Position numbers and translations under genes: made by a program
The notes under the pieces: model-generated
Seen by the model: only the letters and a program-made list of their open reading frames with translations
Told to the model about the DNA's origin: nothing
Databases searched by the model: none
In this document: positions 25,394 through 33,247 of the stretch, piece by piece
Position numbering within the stretch: the first letter of the stretch is position 1
Layout: the number at the start of each line of letters is the position of its first letter
Assembly: GCA_934565855.1 (NCBI GenBank)
Contig: CAKTIO010000009.1
Span: 16,347 to 80,346, forward strand
DNA length: 64,000 bases
DNA from: an uncultured Dysosmobacter sp.
GTDB taxonomy: Bacteria; Bacillota; Clostridia; Oscillospirales; Oscillospiraceae
Reading direction: 5' to 3'

Positions 25394-27691
25394 ATGAGTA
25401 AAAGCGTCGGAAAAAGCGTGATCCGCGTGGATGCGTATGACAAAGCGACCGGACGCGCCAAGTATATGGACGATTTGTGTGACCGGAGCGCGCTGGTGGC
25501 AAGGGTGCTGCATTCCACCATTGCCCACGGCTTTGTGCGGTCGGTCAATACGGCGGAGGCGGAACAGATTCCAGGCGTGGTGAAGATCCTGACGTGCTTT
25601 GATGCCCCCCAGGACCGCCCGTTCCCAACGGCGGGACATCCCTGGTCCACAGACCCGGCACATCAGGATGTGGCGGACAGATGCCTGCTGAACCAGCATG
25701 TGCGGTATTACGGCGACGATGTGGCAGTGGTCATCGCGGAGGACGAGGTGGCTGCGGCACAGGCGGTCCGGGCGATTCAGGTGGAATATGAGGAGCTTCC
25801 CTTCGTGCTGGATGTGCAGGAGGCGATGAAGGACGGTGCACCCCAACTGCACGAACGGTTTGATCACAATATTCTGGCGCATACTACTATCCGGAACGGA
25901 AATTATCAGGAGGCAGTCAGGGAGCCGGGACTCATCAAGGTGGAGGGCTGGTACGATACGCCGGCAGTACAGCACTGCCATATCGAAAATCACGGCTGCT
26001 TTGCTTATGAGGACTCCGGAAAGCTGGTGGTGGTTTCCTCCACGCAGATCCCGCACATTGTGCGCCGGATCGTGGGGCAGGCGCTGGGCATTCCTTGGGG
26101 AAGGGTCCGGATCATCAAGCCGTACATCGGCGGGGGCTTCGGAAACAAGCAGGACGCGCTGTATGAACCGTTGTGCGCATGGTGCAGTACACAGGTGGGG
26201 GGGAGGCTGGTAAAGCTGGAATGCTCCCGGGAAGAGACCTTTGTTTCCAACCGTGTCCGTCATGCCATCCGTACCCACATCATTTCCTGGGTCCGGAAGG
26301 ACGGTACCTTTGCCGCCCGGAAGATCGAATGCTTCTCCAACCAGGGAGCGTATGCCTCTCACGGACACGGTATCTGCGCCAAGGGAATGAACTGCTTCCC
26401 ACAGCTGTATCCCTGTCCCAATATCGAGGGCGATGCTTATACGGTGTTCACCAACCGTCCCGCAGCAGGTGCCATGCGCGGCTATGGGATCCCGCAGGCA
26501 ATGTTTGCCGGAGAAAGCCACGTTGATGACATCTGCCGCGCCATCGGCGCGGACCCGATCACCTTCCGGCGGAAGAATCTGATGCCGGTGGGCTTCCGGG
26601 ATGGATTTTCTCATAACGAGCTGTATACGGACACCTTCAACCAGTGCATGGACAAGGGTATGAAGGTCATTGACTATGAACGGAAATTCCGGGAGTATCA
26701 GAACCAGACGGGACCAGTCCGCCGGGGCGTGGGTCTGGCGGTGTTCTGGTATAATACGGCGGTCTGGCCTATCTCACTGGAATCCTCCTCCTGCCGGATG
26801 GTTTTGAATCAGGACGGCTCCTTGCAGTTTCAGACCGGTGAAACAGAGATCGGTCAGGGCTGTGACACGGCATACTCCCAGATGGTGGCGGACGCTGTGG
26901 GTGTGCCGTTTGAAAGTGTCCATGTGGTGTCCTCACAGGATACGGATGTGACACCCTTTGGTACGGGCGCGTATGCTTCCCGTCAGACGTACGTTGGCGG
27001 CTTTGCCATCATGCAGACCGGACGGGCACTGCGGGAGAGGATCTTAAAGGTCGCCGCAGGGCAGACGGGAATGCCGGTGAGCAATTTAGACCTGGTGGAC
27101 GGCATGATCGTGCGGAAGCCGGACGGGCGGGTGCTGAAATCTCTGGGAGACCTGGCGACGGAAGCCCTGTACTCTATGGAAAACAGCCAGCACATCACGG
27201 CGGAGTCCACCGCACAGATCAAGTCCAACGCATATTCCTTCGGCTGCAGCTTTGCCGAGGTCGAGGTGGATATTCCCATGTGCAGGGTAAAGCTGCTGAA
27301 TCTGGTCAATGTGCACGACTGCGGCACACTGATCAATCCGGCACTGGCAGAGGCACAGGTACATGGCGGAATGTCTATGGCAATCGGCTACGGACTGTCA
27401 GAGCAGCTGCTGTTTGACGAAAAGACGGGAAGACCGCTGAATAACAACCTGCTGGACTACAAGCTGTCTACCTTTATGGACCACCCAACGCTGCAGGCTT
27501 GCTTTGTGGAGAATGCGGAGCCGACATCCCCCTATGGAACAAAGGCGCTGGGGGAACCGCCTGCCTGCTCCGGCGCTCCCGCCATTCGGAACGCCATTGC
27601 TCAGGCAACAGGCGTATCCATTGACTGCTGCCCCATGACCCCGCACGTTCTCTACGCGAAATTCAAAGAAGCTGGTTTGTTCAAGGAGTAA
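25394..27691 (+). CDS. xdhA: Xanthine dehydrogenase, molybdenum-binding subunit
   Basis: This 765-residue large subunit resembles E. coli XdhA (YgeS). It binds the molybdopterin cofactor and oxidises purines such as hypoxanthine or xanthine. Visible motifs are Gly-Gly-Gly-Phe-Gly-Asn-Lys, Gly-Ala-Met-Arg-Gly-Tyr-Gly, Glu-Ile-Gly-Gln-Gly and the catalytic Glu721 in Leu-Gly-Glu-Pro-Pro. GGAAGG precedes the ATG at 25394. It heads a three-gene operon in the order Mo-FAD-FeS, as in E. coli xdhABC, 13 bp before xdhB. The substrate is not provable from sequence, since nicotinate and purine hydroxylases share this fold. Confidence 0.93.
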   Translation: MSKSVGKSVIRVDAYDKATGRAKYMDDLCDRSALVARVLHSTIAHGFVRSVNTAEAEQIPGVVKILTCFDAPQDRPFPTAGHPWSTDPAHQDVADRCLLNQHVRYYGDDVAVVIAEDEVAAAQAVRAIQVEYEELPFVLDVQEAMKDGAPQLHERFDHNILAHTTIRNGNYQEAVREPGLIKVEGWYDTPAVQHCHIENHGCFAYEDSGKLVVVSSTQIPHIVRRIVGQALGIPWGRVRIIKPYIGGGFGNKQDALYEPLCAWCSTQVGGRLVKLECSREETFVSNRVRHAIRTHIISWVRKDGTFAARKIECFSNQGAYASHGHGICAKGMNCFPQLYPCPNIEGDAYTVFTNRPAAGAMRGYGIPQAMFAGESHVDDICRAIGADPITFRRKNLMPVGFRDGFSHNELYTDTFNQCMDKGMKVIDYERKFREYQNQTGPVRRGVGLAVFWYNTAVWPISLESSSCRMVLNQDGSLQFQTGETEIGQGCDTAYSQMVADAVGVPFESVHVVSSQDTDVTPFGTGAYASRQTYVGGFAIMQTGRALRERILKVAAGQTGMPVSNLDLVDGMIVRKPDGRVLKSLGDLATEALYSMENSQHITAESTAQIKSNAYSFGCSFAEVEVDIPMCRVKLLNLVNVHDCGTLINPALAEAQVHGGMSMAIGYGLSEQLLFDEKTGRPLNNNLLDYKLSTFMDHPTLQACFVENAEPTSPYGTKALGEPPACSGAPAIRNAIAQATGVSIDCCPMTPHVLYAKFKEAGLFKE

Positions 27692-27704
27692 AGGAGGATT
27701 CGCC

Positions 27705-28586
27705 ATGTACGATATCAAGGCACTTTATGAGGCTGCCAGTGTGGAGGCTGCCGTGGCGCTCCGCGTGGCGCATCCCGAGGCACAGATCATTGCAGGCGGT
27801 TCGGACGTGCTGGTGCAGATGCGGGAGGGGAAGCGCGCCGGAAAGGAATTGATCTCCATTTACGGCTTGGATGAGCTGCGGGGCGTTTCCATTGATGCGG
27901 AGGAGAATATCCGCATCGGCAGCTTGACCAGCTTTTCCCACATTACGCGGGACCCCATCATTCAAAGGTACATCAACGTTCTGGGCGAAGCGGTGGACCA
28001 GGTGGGCGGACCTCAGATCCGGAATATCGGGACCATCGGCGGAAATACCTGTAACGGCGTGACCTCCGCGGATTCCGCCTCCACGCTGCACGCCTGGGAC
28101 GCAGTGATCGAGCTGACAGGACCGGACGGCGTGCGCCGGGAAGCCATTCATGACTTTTATATCCGGGCAGGACAGGTGGATATCCGCCCGGGGGAGCTCC
28201 AAACGGCAATTCTGATTCCCAAGGAGAGCTATGAGCGGACCTTTGGACATTACATCAAGTACGCTATGCGGAACGCGATGGACATTGCCACGCTGGGGAC
28301 CTCGGTGAATGTGCGTCTCAGTGAAGACCGCAGGACAGTGGAGCGCTGCCGGATCGCCTTCGGCGTGGCAGGACCGGTGCCGCTGCGGGCGGAGCATGCG
28401 GAGCAGACTGTCAATGGCAAGCCGGTTTCTCTGGAGTTGGCAGAGATATTCAGCCATGCAGTGCTGGAGGACATCCACCCCCGTGACAGCTGGCGCGCCA
28501 GCAAGGATTTCCGCCAGCATATCGCGGTGGAGAGCGCCAAACGGGCATTTATAGAATCGGTGCGGCTGGCAGGAGGTGTTCTGTAA
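27705..28586 (+). CDS. xdhB: Xanthine dehydrogenase, FAD-binding subunit
   Basis: A 293-residue FAD domain that carries electrons from the iron-sulfur subunit to NAD+. The FAD-contacting motifs are Ile-Ile-Ala-Gly-Gly-Ser-Asp-Val-Leu-Val near residue 30 and Gly-Gly-Pro-Gln-Ile-Arg-Asn-Ile-Gly-Thr-Ile-Gly-Gly-Asn near residue 105. The C-terminal CO-dehydrogenase flavoprotein domain follows. An AAAGGAGG ribosome-binding site precedes the ATG. Its TAA overlaps the xdhC ATG by one base. Confidence 0.95.
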   Translation: MYDIKALYEAASVEAAVALRVAHPEAQIIAGGSDVLVQMREGKRAGKELISIYGLDELRGVSIDAEENIRIGSLTSFSHITRDPIIQRYINVLGEAVDQVGGPQIRNIGTIGGNTCNGVTSADSASTLHAWDAVIELTGPDGVRREAIHDFYIRAGQVDIRPGELQTAILIPKESYERTFGHYIKYAMRNAMDIATLGTSVNVRLSEDRRTVERCRIAFGVAGPVPLRAEHAEQTVNGKPVSLELAEIFSHAVLEDIHPRDSWRASKDFRQHIAVESAKRAFIESVRLAGGVL

Positions 28587-29098
28587 TGGAGAAGCATAAA
28601 ATGCAGTATAAGACCGTGCATTTTACCCTGAATGGAAAGGAAGTGGAGCGGACCATTGATGTCCGTGCTTCTCTGACGGACATGCTGCGGAACGACTTTC
28701 GCATGACATCGGTGAAAAAGGGCTGCGAGGTGGGAGAATGCGGTGCCTGTAACGTGCTGATCGACGGTGAGGCATTCAACTCCTGCATCTATCTGGCGGT
28801 CTGGGCGGAGGGAAAGCATATCCGGACGCTGGAGGGACTGCTGGGTCCCAATGGAGAGCTGAGCGATATCCAGCAGGCGTTTGTGGAGGAAGCGGCGATC
28901 CAGTGCGGCTTCTGCTCTCCCGGCTTTATCCTGACAGCGGTAGAGATTCTGGAATCCGGAAAGGAATACACGGACGAGGAACTGCGGAAGCTGCTGTCCG
29001 GGCACCTGTGCCGCTGCACCGGATATGAGAACATTCTCCGGGCGGTGAAAAAGACCATGTACCGGCGGTTGGGAAGGGCTGTGCCTGAAAACGCATAA
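28586..29098 (+). CDS. xdhC: Xanthine dehydrogenase, iron-sulfur subunit
   Basis: A 170-residue protein with two 2Fe-2S clusters. The plant-type set is in Gly-Cys-Glu-Val-Gly-Glu-Cys-Gly-Ala-Cys-Asn plus a later Cys. The helical set is in Gln-Cys-Gly-Phe-Cys-Ser-Pro-Gly and Cys-Arg-Cys-Thr-Gly-Tyr. It passes electrons from the molybdenum site to the FAD subunit. It is the last gene of the xdhABC operon and is followed by a terminator. It is 10-15 residues longer than E. coli XdhC, mostly at the C-terminus. Confidence 0.95.
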   Translation: MEKHKMQYKTVHFTLNGKEVERTIDVRASLTDMLRNDFRMTSVKKGCEVGECGACNVLIDGEAFNSCIYLAVWAEGKHIRTLEGLLGPNGELSDIQQAFVEEAAIQCGFCSPGFILTAVEILESGKEYTDEELRKLLSGHLCRCTGYENILRAVKKTMYRRLGRAVPENA

Positions 29099-29100
29099 AG

Positions 29101-29135
29101 AAAGCCGGAAGCGCAGGAATGTGCTTCCGGCTTTT
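29101..29135. terminator. Terminator after xdhC
   Basis: A 12-bp perfect stem (AAAGCCGGAAGC at 29101-29112 with 29123-29134) runs into a T-run. It lies between convergent xdhC and the DUF1294 gene and can work both ways. Confidence 0.85.
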
Positions 29136-29142
29136 CAGATAT

Positions 29143-29484
29143 TCAGCGCAGGACGTTCCAATAGAGAAGCAGTCCCAGAGGGATCAAAATTTGCAGAAGC
29201 AGGATCAGGGGAATGCCGAAACGGAAGGAACGGTGAAGGGTCTTGTGGTGCCAGATCCGCATGCCCAGCAGCGCGCCGATGCTTCCGCCTGCCAATGCCA
29301 GAAGAAACAGCGTTTTTTCCGGGACGCGGCGGGCAGCGGGATGCTTTTCCTTATACTTGGCTTTCCACTTATCAAAGCCAAAGGTGAAAAACGCGGCAAG
29401 GTTGATCAGCACCAGCCAGAGAAGCAGAAGCCCTTTGGGCGACAGGAGAAAAGCTGAGATGTTGAAGGTGTGGGGCTGCGGCAT
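29143..29484 (-). CDS. DUF1294 membrane protein
   Basis: A 113-residue membrane protein with three hydrophobic segments. Between segments one and two lies Phe-Asp-Lys-Trp-Lys-Ala, then Arg-Arg-Val-Pro-Glu-Lys-Thr-Leu. Gly-Gly-Ser-Ile-Gly-Ala and Met-Arg-Ile-Trp-His-His-Lys-Thr follow. This pattern is characteristic of DUF1294, whose function is unknown. The frame extends 59 codons upstream without homology. The ATG at 29484, with an AAAGGCGGGA stretch before it, is the likely start. Confidence 0.88.
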   Translation of the reverse strand: MPQPHTFNISAFLLSPKGLLLLWLVLINLAAFFTFGFDKWKAKYKEKHPAARRVPEKTLFLLALAGGSIGALLGMRIWHHKTLHRSFRFGIPLILLLQILIPLGLLLYWNVLR

Positions 29485-29590
29485 ATGTGGTCCCGCCTTT
29501 CTGTTTGTTTCTATGACACTCTCATTATAGCAAAACGCGCAGAGAGTACAAGAACTTTGCGGGGATTTCCCTGAAAACAAAGGCTTCCTC

Positions 29591-29619
29591 TTGTAAATGG
29601 AAAAAAGATAGCTTATAAT
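29591..29619 (+). promoter_or_regulatory. Promoter of asnS
   Basis: TTGTAA (29591-29596), a 17-bp spacer and a perfect TATAAT (29614-29619), 64 bp before the asnS start. Confidence 0.75.
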
Positions 29620-29682
29620 ACAAGCATTATGGTGTATCGGCGCATGATTTGCGCAAAACAAAGAAAAATGGGTGAAAACGGA

Positions 29683-31077
29683 ATGAGCTATACCAAAATT
29701 GCAGCGATTTACGCGGATAGTGAGACACTGTCTGGAAAGGAAGTTGTCATAGGCGGTTGGGCAAGAACCATCCGCGATATGAAGACGTTTGGCTTTATTG
29801 AGCTGAACGACGGCTCCTGCTTCAAGAACTTGCAGGTGGTGATGGACGCCAATACGCTGTCCAATTATAAAGAGATCGCAGGTCAGAACGTTGGTGCCGC
29901 GCTGATCGTTACCGGCCAGGTGGTTCTGACGCCGGAGGCAAAGCAGCCGCTGGAGGTGAAAGCTTCTGCCATTGAGGTGGCGGGCACTTCTACCTCAGAC
30001 TATCCTCTGCAGAAAAAGCGCCACACGGTGGAATACCTGCGGACGATCCAGCACCTGCGTCCCCGCACGAACCTGTTTTCCGCGACCTTCCGGGTGCGGA
30101 GCGTTGCGGCAATGGCGATTCATGAGTTTTTCCAGAACCGTGGCTTTGTGTATGTCCACACACCCATCATCACGGCATCGGACTGTGAGGGTGCCGGAGA
30201 GATGTTCCGGGTGACTACGCTGGATATGGAGAATCCTCCCCGCACGGAGGACGGTAAGGTGGACTATTCCAAGGACTTCTTCGGAAAGCCGGCAAACCTG
30301 ACTGTTTCCGGACAGCTGAACGCGGAGAACTTTGCGATGGCGTTCGGCGATGTGTATACCTTTGGTCCAACCTTCCGGGCGGAAAATTCCAACACCCAGC
30401 GCCATGCTGCGGAATTCTGGATGATCGAGCCGGAAATGGCATTTACGGATCTTCAGGGTGACATGGATGTGGCAGAGGCGATGATCAAGTATATCATCCA
30501 GCGCACGATGGAGCGCTGCCCGGACGAGCTGGCATTTTTCAACCAGTTTGTGGATAAGGGGCTGCTGGAACGGCTTCAGCACGTTGCCACTTCGGATTTT
30601 GGTCGCGTGAGCTATACGGAGGCTGTGGAGATTTTGAAGCAGCACAACGATGAGTTCGACTATAAGGTGGATTGGGGAACCGATCTGCAGACAGAGCATG
30701 AGCGCTTCCTGACGGAAAAGGTATTCAAGCGCCCGGTGTTTGTTACGGATTATCCAAAGGAGATCAAGGCGTTCTATATGCGGCTGAACGATGACGGAAA
30801 GACCGTGGCGGCAGCGGACTGCCTGGTGCCCGGCATCGGAGAGATCATCGGCGGCAGCCAGCGTGAGGAGCGTTTGGAGCTGTTGGAGCAGCGGATCCAG
30901 GAGCTGGGCATGGACCCCAAGGACTATTGGTGGTATCTGGACCTGCGGCGCTATGGAGGCTGCAAGCACTCCGGCTTTGGTCTGGGCTTTGAGCGGATGG
31001 TCATGTACCTCACAGGGGTTTCCAACATCCGGGACGTCCTGCCGCATCCCCGCACGGTGGGCAGTGCAGATTTCTAA
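29683..31077 (+). CDS. asnS: Asparaginyl-tRNA synthetase
   Basis: This 464-residue class IIb synthetase charges tRNA-Asn. An N-terminal OB-fold anticodon domain (about 15-110, Val-Val-Ile-Gly-Gly-Trp-Ala-Arg) is followed by the class II core. The core has [11 protein letters not shown] (motif 2 region) and the C-terminal motif 3, Gly-Phe-Gly-Leu-Gly-Phe-Glu-Arg. Asn rather than Asp specificity is suggested by overall similarity and length. The ATG at 29683 starts the family N-terminus (Met-Ser-Tyr-Thr-Lys-Ile). Earlier in-frame ATGs have no better ribosome-binding site. Confidence 0.95.
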   Translation: MSYTKIAAIYADSETLSGKEVVIGGWARTIRDMKTFGFIELNDGSCFKNLQVVMDANTLSNYKEIAGQNVGAALIVTGQVVLTPEAKQPLEVKASAIEVAGTSTSDYPLQKKRHTVEYLRTIQHLRPRTNLFSATFRVRSVAAMAIHEFFQNRGFVYVHTPIITASDCEGAGEMFRVTTLDMENPPRTEDGKVDYSKDFFGKPANLTVSGQLNAENFAMAFGDVYTFGPTFRAENSNTQRHAAEFWMIEPEMAFTDLQGDMDVAEAMIKYIIQRTMERCPDELAFFNQFVDKGLLERLQHVATSDFGRVSYTEAVEILKQHNDEFDYKVDWGTDLQTEHERFLTEKVFKRPVFVTDYPKEIKAFYMRLNDDGKTVAAADCLVPGIGEIIGGSQREERLELLEQRIQELGMDPKDYWWYLDLRRYGGCKHSGFGLGFERMVMYLTGVSNIRDVLPHPRTVGSADF

Positions 31078-31158
31078 AGCACTAAATTTAAATACAGAGG
31101 ATTTGCGTCGACTGTCTTTTATGACAGCCGGCGTTTTCCTTTGTCATCAAGTTATAGC

Positions 31159-31187
31159 TTGACAAGAGGAGTTAGCGATGATAAACT
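31159..31187 (+). promoter_or_regulatory. Promoter of the DtxR-like regulator
   Basis: TTGACA (31159-31164), a 17-bp spacer and TAAACT (31182-31187). The -35 is perfect and the -10 is weak. The palindrome at 31201-31216 lies just downstream of the expected start site. Confidence 0.5.
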
Positions 31188-31222
31188 CAAACTGCTTAAA
31201 GTTAGATGAATCTAACCTATAA
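31178..31222 (+). CDS. Possible 14-residue leader peptide
   Basis: ATG 31178 is preceded by AGAGGAG at six-base spacing, a better ribosome-binding site than many real genes here have. The frame reads Met-Ile-Asn-Ser-Asn-Cys-Leu-Lys-Leu-Asp-Glu-Ser-Asn-Leu and stops at TAA 31220. It covers the palindrome. It conflicts with the proposed start site downstream of TAAACT, so both cannot be right unless another promoter is used. Confidence 0.3.
   Translation: MINSNCLKLDESNL
31201..31216. promoter_or_regulatory. Palindromic operator candidate GTTAGATGAATCTAAC
   Basis: Perfect 7-bp half-sites (GTTAGAT/ATCTAAC) with a 2-bp centre lie 36 bp before the regulator start. Its TTAG...CTAA outer bases resemble operators of iron- and manganese-responsive DtxR/MntR proteins, suggesting autoregulation by the gene that follows. 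Confidence 0.5.
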
Positions 31223-31251
31223 AATGCCTGCAAGGGCAGGGGAGGGATTTT

Positions 31252-31596
31252 GTGGAACTGACGGATACCCACTATCGCTATCTTCTGACGATTTATGAAC
31301 TGTCCAGAACCACGCTGGACGTGGGGGCTGCAAGCGTCGCCAGAGCGATGCAGGTCTCCAAGCCGTCTGTGACGAGAATGTTGAAGGTTCTGATGGACAA
31401 GGGGCTGCTGGTGAAGGAACGGTATGGAAAAATCTACCTGACGGACCGGGGGGTGCTGCTGGCAAAGAAGTTTTCTGACAGGGTGGGGCGGCTGAAGGAA
31501 CGGATTCCCAAAATGGAGCTGGAGCTGACGGAGGAGGAGCTTGGAAAGCTGGCTGGCGCAATGGCGGCGGCACTTCCAGAGGACTTTACCCTGTAG
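31252..31596 (+). CDS. Short DtxR/MntR-like winged-helix regulator
   Basis: A 114-residue protein whose first 70 residues form the DtxR-type winged helix. Segments are Tyr-Leu-Leu-Thr-Ile-Tyr-Glu-Leu-Ser, Val-Ala-Arg-Ala-Met-Gln-Val-Ser-Lys-Pro-Ser-Val-Thr-Arg-Met-Leu, and the wing Tyr-Gly-Lys-Ile-Tyr-Leu-Thr-Asp-Arg-Gly. Full DtxR/MntR proteins need a longer helical metal-binding and dimerisation domain plus, often, an SH3 domain. Here only about 40 residues remain, ending in a Glu-rich helix. The start is a GTG with GGGGAGGG five bases upstream. No metal transporter gene is adjacent. It may sense metal in a reduced way or another signal. Confidence 0.8.
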   Translation: MELTDTHYRYLLTIYELSRTTLDVGAASVARAMQVSKPSVTRMLKVLMDKGLLVKERYGKIYLTDRGVLLAKKFSDRVGRLKERIPKMELELTEEELGKLAGAMAAALPEDFTL

Positions 31597-31636
31597 GAAA
31601 AATTTTGGAAAAGCTGGGAGAATTTGGAGAGTTCGA

Positions 31637-31665
31637 TTGTATTGACAGTGAAATTGTGGTACAGT
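31637..31665 (+). promoter_or_regulatory. Promoter of the LysR-type regulator
   Basis: TTGTAT (31637-31642), a 17-bp spacer and TACAGT (31660-31665), 46 bp before the start. Confidence 0.45.
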
Positions 31666-31711
31666 AGAGAAAATTCAAATTCGCACAGGCGGGAAAAGCA
31701 GGGGACCGGTT

Positions 31712-32605
31712 ATGAATTTGCAGCAGCTCCATTATTTTGAAAAAATTGCTGAATGCCAGCAATACACATTGGCGGCGCAGCAGCTGCATGTGACGCAGGC
31801 GACCCTGAGCTATGCAATTTCCAATCTGGAAAGGGAGCTGAATGTTAAACTGTTTTACCGGACAGGAAAGCAGGTGGAGCTGACCGCCTGCGGAAAGGTG
31901 TATTTGACCTGCGTGCGGGATGCCCTTCAGGCATTGGAGCGGGGAAACCAAATGGTGCGGGACATGGAGAACCCTGTGCGGGAAATGATCCGGCTGACAT
32001 ATCTGGAGTCCCTAAAGCATCTGGTTATGAATACGATTTCAGACTTCTACGGCGGAGAGGAGGAGCCGCTGCTGCGGTTTGAGCTGACGCATTCCAACGC
32101 GGCGCTGATCGAACAGCAGCTGCTGCGGCGGGAGGCGGACCTGGGAATTTCCACGGCGCCTGCCACGGCTGGAATCGCGTCCCACCTGATCGGCTATCAG
32201 AGCAATGTGATAATTGTTCCCAGGCGGCATCCGTGGGCGGAGAAAAAGAGTATTTCCCTGTCGGAGCTGGACAGACAAAAAATGATTGCCTACAGTCAGG
32301 ATTGTGTGATCCGGGGATATTATGATTCGATTTTCCGGGCGGCGCATGTTCAACCGGAGATCTTTGCAGAATCACGGATCCACAGTAATATATTGGACAT
32401 GGTTTCCTATGGTATGGGAGTTGCCATTGTGCCGCATATGCACTGGCTGACAAACCGGGAGGATGTAGTATCGTTGACGATACAGGAGGATGTTCCGCCC
32501 CGTGCCATTTATTTGATCTGGGCGGAGGACGCGGTGTTTCCCCCGGCAGTCCGGGAGTTCCGGGACAGAATTATGGAAGAGCGGAATCTGGAGCAGTATC
32601 TCTGA
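31712..32605 (+). CDS. LysR-family transcriptional regulator
   Basis: A 297-residue protein with an N-terminal winged helix-turn-helix (Ala-Ala-Gln-Gln-Leu-His-Val-Thr-Gln-Ala-Thr-Leu-Ser-Tyr-Ala-Ile, about residues 18-33). A periplasmic-binding-protein-like effector domain follows (about 90-290). An AGGGGA ribosome-binding site lies before the ATG. LysR regulators usually control a divergent neighbour, but here both flanking genes are on the same strand or far away, so the target and effector are unknown. A hairpin that may be its terminator follows. Confidence 0.92.
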   Translation: MNLQQLHYFEKIAECQQYTLAAQQLHVTQATLSYAISNLERELNVKLFYRTGKQVELTACGKVYLTCVRDALQALERGNQMVRDMENPVREMIRLTYLESLKHLVMNTISDFYGGEEEPLLRFELTHSNAALIEQQLLRREADLGISTAPATAGIASHLIGYQSNVIIVPRRHPWAEKKSISLSELDRQKMIAYSQDCVIRGYYDSIFRAAHVQPEIFAESRIHSNILDMVSYGMGVAIVPHMHWLTNREDVVSLTIQEDVPPRAIYLIWAEDAVFPPAVREFRDRIMEERNLEQYL

Positions 32606-32634
32606 GAAAGCTGATGTACCGACAAATGAAAATC

Positions 32635-32680
32635 AACTCGCACGGTCCGAGCTCTTGCCGGAACTGTGCGAGTTATTTCT
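32635..32680 (+). terminator. Probable terminator after the LysR-type gene
   Basis: AACTCGCAC (32635-32643) pairs with GTGCGAGTT (32666-32674), with extra imperfect pairing inside. The tail is ATTTCTTTG, only moderately T-rich. Confidence 0.55.
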
Positions 32681-32854
32681 TTGAAGACCGGGGAGTTTAT
32701 GGAGCTGATTGCAGCAATATCGAACCCCGAGCTGCTGTATTAGATTCAGAGGCTTCTGTAATTTCTGTTAATGCATATAGGTTAATAGTTGATTTTTATT
32801 TTGAAAGGTCTGCCTATTTCGCTATTTTCTTTTCTACAAACTTGAAGCTATCTC

Positions 32855-33052
32855 TTAATTCTTTAATTTCGTTAAATCTTCTAAATACATTTCTGTATAT
32901 CCACATTCTGGGCAGACTGCAACTCTAACATCATCTATAGTTGTCGCCTTTTGTTTTTCATCTACACGAACAACAATACCATAACCACCGCCGTTAACTT
33001 TAAGTCTCAAATCCGATTTCAGGCTTGCTCCGCACTTTTCACATTTTCTCAT
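32855..33052 (-). CDS. Zinc-ribbon protein, 65 residues, in an AT-rich patch
   Basis: A small protein with Cys-Glu-Lys-Cys-Gly at residues 4-8 and Cys-Pro-Glu-Cys-Gly near residue 48, giving a four-cysteine zinc ribbon. The rest is beta-rich with a conserved-looking Gly-Gly-Gly-Tyr-Gly. The function is unknown. GGAGG eight bases before the ATG at 33052 fixes the start; the longer frame would place this ribosome-binding site inside the gene. The gene and its flanks (about 32690-33245) are visibly richer in A and T than the rest of the window, suggesting recent acquisition. Confidence 0.7.
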   Translation of the reverse strand: MRKCEKCGASLKSDLRLKVNGGGYGIVVRVDEKQKATTIDDVRVAVCPECGYTEMYLEDLTKLKN

Positions 33053-33105
33053 TGTGTATACCTCCACATTTTCGTTTTGCCAAATTCATATCTGTATCAT
33101 AGCAT

Positions 33106-33153
33106 AAAAATAACGACACTGTATATCACCTTCGCAATATACAATGCCGTTAC
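33106..33153. repeat. Imperfect inverted repeat upstream of the zinc-ribbon gene
   Basis: The arms ATAACGACACTGTATAT and ATATACAATGCCGTTA (about 33110-33126 and 33137-33152) pair with a few mismatches around a 10-base centre. It may be a relic of a small mobile element or a regulatory hairpin. Confidence 0.45.
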
Positions 33154-33247
33154 TTTTATTTTCTTTGATACACCAAAAAAACATGCTTTTGTATACGATA
33201 ATATCATATACAGAGTTCGACCTGTTCAATCTTAGTGGAGATGAATA

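Noticed and set aside
32614..32928. 104-codon plus-strand ORF after the LysR gene
   Set aside because: It runs through the probable terminator and the antisense of the zinc-ribbon gene and has no ribosome-binding site.
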